Shown: piece after piece, positions 60,729 to 64,000 of the stretch
Position numbering within the stretch: the first letter of the stretch is position 1
Layout of the letters: the number at the start of each line of letters is the position of its first letter
DNA from: Dichotomocladium elegans
Lineage: Eukaryota > Mucoromycota > Mucoromycetes > Mucorales > Lichtheimiaceae
NCBI GenBank assembly: GCA_025716815.1
Contig: JAIXMN010000017.1
Span: 558,001 to 622,000, forward strand
DNA: 64,000 bases
Reading direction: 5' to 3'
The notes under the pieces: model-generated
Databases searched by the model: none
Seen by the model: the letters and a program-made list of their open reading frames with translations, nothing else
What the model was told of the DNA's origin: nothing
Position numbers and translations under genes: made by a program

Positions 60729-61281
60729 CGGTTAAACCCATGGAAGAGAGCCAAGAATGGCGTTGATGGAGAGGAAATAGTTTGCTCAGAAGCTTCAGAA
60801 GGCTTAGAGCTCCAGCTCTCAGAGCTGCTATTGCACGATGCTTCTCGTTTATCAGCCCGCCGCTTTGTCGCAGACCAGATTAAACGACCCGTTTGATTTT
60901 TTCGTATTGTCAACACGATGAGCATGACATACGCAGGAGATGACTCTGCTAAACTGTGTTCAGGTTGCAAAGCATTGCATCAAGGGTAAATCCAATTTAT
61001 CCGGATGCGATAGACAAAAGTGACATTGGTTGATTGTCTCATATCAATGATCAACAAACCTACACTCCACAAAGAACAGCATGACAAAGCTCTTTCGCTG
61101 ATGAGTTGTTCTCTACAAATCAGACAAGTGACCATGCATCTCCCTTTCCTAGCTTATCCATATCCATACCATGATGGTCTCTGTATAGTTATCACAGGTC
61201 GGATCATGGTTCTTCGCCATTACGACAGTTAACTAGACACCTTTAAGAACGAGAGACGAATCCTTCGAAATCGCTCAACTT

Positions 61282-61378
61282 TTAAGCTATTCGATGCTTC
61301 ACTTTGCTCTTCACAACCGACCAAAACTGCTCAATAGGAATGAGCCCATACGAATTGGATGGAAGATAGGCGCATCGA
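61282..61378 (-). pseudogene. Transposase C-terminal fragment (Tc1/IS630 type)
   Basis: Read on the minus strand it gives RCAYLPSNSYGLIPIEQFWS and then VVKSKVKHR before a stop. This matches the end of the DDE domain (third acidic residue region, P-E-LNPIEQFWS in the family). Here PYSPEL has become SNSYGL, so the catalytic Glu is lost. It supplies the C-terminal part that is missing from the relic at 41280-42400. Confidence 0.75.
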
Positions 61379-61423
61379 TATCTTTGGGGGCTTGATGTGT
61401 TTCGAGATGAAAGCTATTGTGTG

Positions 61424-61554
61424 CGACATCCCTTCGCCGTGCATGCGCGACATCTGCTTTTGTCATAACGCGTAAAGATTTCTGGGCAAAACGCGACGTC
61501 TGTTTTTTGTGATCTTGCGCGACTTTCAATTTTTGGGAAAACGCTGTATAAGAG
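61424..61554 (-). repeat. Terminal-repeat-like sequence of the Tc1-type element (copy 3)
   Basis: Best preserved copy of the shared end sequence, with GCATGCGCGACATC, CATAACGCGTAAAG, GGGCAAAACGCGACGTC and GATCTTGCGCGACTTTC, ending GGGAAAACGCTGTATAA. On the minus strand it lies about 50 bp in front of the transposase C-terminal fragment, so the element has lost its whole middle. Confidence 0.7.
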
Positions 61555-62563
61555 GAACCTGACTGCTAGATATTATATATATATACGGCCTTTCCAGAAC
61601 TCTGCCTGCTGCCCAAAGATCCCCCATTTCTTTTTCTCTTGTACAGATGGCACCCGAAATTTTTCAGTCTTATTGTATAGCGCTACGTGAAAATACAAGG
61701 AATAGTGCAACGGAGCCTCAAATTGTATTAGCCGGGTCCGTTTCAGCTTTCTTTCTTGGGTCAGCAAGTTGACATGGCTACAAACATCAGCAGATTGCTG
61801 CTGCTTTGTGTTTGGACAGAGAGAGAGAGATTTCGCTCGGCCCAGAGGAGACCGCCCCTTCCTTCAGACAGTATTAAATCCATACATCTGGGGCAACCAA
61901 CGAATATCGTGAATGTAACAGACGTCCAAGCGGGGAGTTGGTATCATCCCTACCAGAAGCTATTTTTAGAGCGGCGGGCGAACCGGTGTCTTTTGGCCGC
62001 ACAAATGTATGGTATGCGCCCAAAAAATCCCGTTCTTCTATTATTACGCACCCTCGAGGAAAGGGGAGAGAGGTCTATAGGGTAACCCGAACCTTGGTAA
62101 TACGATACTGACTTCTTATGTTGACCAGTCCCGATCACCGCCTATGACCATGGCAATCGTCGCAGTCCTGGTTGTCACCTAACCTTGCCCGGAGCAGGCA
62201 CAAGTGAAAGTTGTCCATCGAAGAAGCCCAACGACACCGTTCAAGATATGGTTCTTTATTATCGGCTGGAGGTAATTTGCTACCAGAAAAGTTTGGGATC
62301 GACCTCGTGTGTAACAACACATACGGCAATCTTCCGGAGTTTCTAGCTCACAGACAGCATCGACAGCAACAACAACAACACACTTGGCCCAGAGAACCTC
62401 CATCTATATAAATATATATATATGCATGTATGTATTCCCTTGAGTTATGTGAAATAGCAAATGTGTTTTCTTCGTATATACTGTACAAGGCGTCAAAAAG
62501 ATTGTCTAAGATTATTACATTAGGCGAGTAGCGCCCTGACAAAAAAAAAAAGGTGCTTTGTTA

Positions 62564-63998
62564 TTACAATTGGTACGTCTCCTGCTGTTGCTGATGCTTC
62601 TGCTGCTGCCGATGTTGCAATTCATTCATTTCAATTTTAACCTCCTGTTGCTGGCTCCCTGTGTTTTCTTTGCCAATGTTGGCTGCCAATTCCGTACCAA
62701 CGCCCGCGCGCGTTCCCCAACCGACCTATATATGGAAATAAGGGACGCATCAATGTATGGGCATATTTCTCTTCCTAAGCCTTTTAACTCCAGATACTGA
62801 CCTCGTGCAACGTGAAGAGGGCGTAGATCTTCATGATGGCAAAATAATAGTTGAAGATCAACCACGCGGGTAGGGCCCAGATATCCTGTGGCCGCCTTAA
62901 AAAGTGAGGGAAGAGCTTGACCAGACGCGTGAGAAGAAGCCAGCAAATGTATGAGACCGCAATGTTCCATCCGGGCAAGGGATGCTCGGTAACCGGGATA
63001 AAGACGGTCTGCTTAACAGCAAAGACAGTGACGAGGGCCGGTCCTGCGAGGAGCGTGAACGGATTGAAAAGCTTGTCGACCATCGTGAAGGCGACGTAGG
63101 GGTAGCGGCGCCAGATGTAGCGCTCCGTAAAGAGCGATCGGAAGTCAGACCGCCAGGTATTTCTGGTCCACCGGAGGACCTGCTTAATGAATCGCCAGTT
63201 GTTCTTGAACGTCGAGTCGAGTTCGGCCTCGCTGCAAATCTGGGCATACGTATTCCAGCCGTGGGAACACATCCACCTAGTCAAAAACTTATCGTCGCCT
63301 GAATTAAGCGGGTACTTTCCGCGCCATAAGTCGTTTGTGAAGCAGTACTGGAACGCTGGATCTTTGAGGATGAGGGTGCGATATGCTGCTGTGCGGCCTG
63401 ACAGACAGCAGATGCCACCATCGATGTGAGTCGACGCTGCAATCTCGATGTTACGGCTCGTCAGACGGAAACCCGCAAGTATCTCCCACACCGTCTGGTG
63501 ACCATTCGGATCCACAGCATGCACTTTTTGGCTCGTCCCAACACCACCCATCTTGAGATCCTCAAAACAGGCAAGAATATAATCCAGCATGGTCGGCTTC
63601 CAGATGGCGTCGTCGTCTGCAAAAACAAGAATTTCCGTCGTCGTCGCATTGATGCCAGCGACCATCTGCAGTCGCTTATTGGCCTTGGGTACCGTGAGTA
63701 CCCGGATTCGTTCGGGATCGACCTCATTGGCCAGCTGCTGTAGCGGTCCGAGCATCTTCGTCTCCGTGATAATGATAATTTCTTTCGGACGGCAGGCTAG
63801 CCAGCTCCGTGCAGCAATCTTGAACTCTTCGCCGGCGTCGATTGTCGGCACAATGATCGTCACATCCTTATCAGCAATGTATGTCGGGTTCGCCTTTGGT
63901 CTCCGTGGCTGATAGGTCAGCCACGCAATGATGCGGATAAGGTACCAGAGGTAGCGGTAAGCACCAATGATGCCCAGCGGGAGAAAAAAGGGCAACAT
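62564..63998 (-). CDS. Family 2 glycosyltransferase, Cps1/hyaluronan-synthase-like
   Basis: Two exons: 63998-62802 and 62725-62564. The total is 1359 nt (452 aa) if the ATG at 63998 is the start; the window ends there, so a longer N-terminus is possible. A hydrophobic leader (FFLPLGIIGAYRYLWYLI) precedes the GT-A fold: VTIIVPTIDAGEEF, the metal-binding ILVFADDDAIWKP, GDDKFLTRW and the processive signature QVLRWTRNTWR. Two or three membrane helices follow, then a Gln-rich hydrophilic tail (RQQKHQQQQETYQL). These motifs mark processive beta-glycan synthases such as hyaluronan or cellulose synthase and the fungal Cps1 family. It should polymerise a cell-surface polysaccharide at the plasma membrane. 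The sugar is unknown. Confidence 0.9.
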
Positions 63999-64000
63999 GC

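Larger units (their letters stand above)
59748..62563. other. Gene-poor region with mobile-element remnants
   Basis: GDA1 promoter at the left, then no gene until the glycosyltransferase. It contains repeat family B copy 2, a transposase C-terminal fragment and a terminal-repeat-like copy (all listed separately). A 141-residue minus-strand frame (60970-60545) runs across repeat B and is probably repeat sequence. A 109-residue plus-strand frame at 61756-62085 and a frame at 62211-62411 (CAACAA-rich) are unassigned. Confidence 0.5.

Noticed and set aside
60545..60970. 141-residue minus-strand frame
   Set aside because: It runs across repeat family B, whose other copy is broken by a stop in the same frame, so it is better explained as repeat sequence.
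1..64000. tRNA, rRNA, CRISPR arrays, biosynthetic cluster, virus-derived genes or toxin genes
   Set aside because: I looked for B-box-like tRNA sequences, array repeats and hallmark genes and found none that I could support.

Overview
The window is nuclear DNA of a filamentous fungus. Genes are dense and rich in short introns (mostly about 45-120 nt) on both strands, codon use is balanced, and there are no operons. The gene set points the same way: a velvet-domain regulator, an Sst2/FlbA-type RGS protein, a septin, Doa1, Nvj2, Gda1, Phs1, Mcr1 and a Hos4-like ankyrin protein. An early-diverging lineage such as Mucoromycota is my best guess, because proteins look only moderately like the Dikarya families and intron density is high. 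That placement is inference.

Layout, left to right: an ARM-repeat/double-SPRY protein (1-4188, +, 5' cut by the window); an RGS regulator of G-protein signalling (4427-7025, -); a gene-poor 2.8 kb stretch; an AT-hook/ankyrin Hos4-like protein (9796-12514, +); a septin (12610-14060, -); a small polyQ protein (14295-14690, -); the meiotic recombinase DMC1 (14849-16691, +) meeting the fatty-acid elongation dehydratase PHS1 tail to tail (16717-17680, -); a 3 kb region without a convincing gene; an MFSD1-like transporter (20902-22876, +); NADH-cytochrome b5 reductase MCR1 (23012-24306, -); a velvet factor (26173-27713, +); an Nvj2/TEX2-like lipid-transfer protein (28577-29818, -); an 80-aa protein (30713-30955, -); the DNA helicase HRQ1 (31310-35452, +), which carries an apparent frameshift; mitochondrial lysyl-tRNA synthetase (35556-37511, -), divergent from DOA1 (37674-40885, +); a decayed Tc1/IS630-type transposon (41093-42400); RNA polymerase I/III subunit AC19 (43553-44202, +); a large Ras GEF (45698-50337, +) facing a calmodulin-like protein (50526-51137, -); repeat remnants; a sulfate permease (52598-55229, +); an aquaglyceroporin (55719-56937, +); Golgi GDPase GDA1 (57960-59747, -); more repeat and transposase remnants; and a family-2 glycosyltransferase (62564-63998, -).

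I rebuilt exon structures by hand and checked that coding lengths divide by three. This gave closed models for 16 genes and one model (HRQ1) that fails by one base in one exon. Across 89 mapped introns at least six begin with GC instead of GT, well above the roughly 1% usual in eukaryotes. There is also an 8-nt exon in DMC1, 18- and 19-nt exons elsewhere, and a transposon family with degraded terminal repeats at three loci.

The genes do not form a pathway cluster. Several serve signalling and development (RGS, velvet, Ras GEF, calmodulin-like, septin), others genome maintenance (DMC1, HRQ1), organelle contacts and trafficking (Nvj2, Gda1, Phs1), and membrane transport (MFSD1-like, SulP, aquaglyceroporin). 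I did not find a clearly new biological system. The strongest leads are the GC-AG splicing, the HRQ1 lesion, the low-complexity insertion inside the RGS domain and the paired repeat family.
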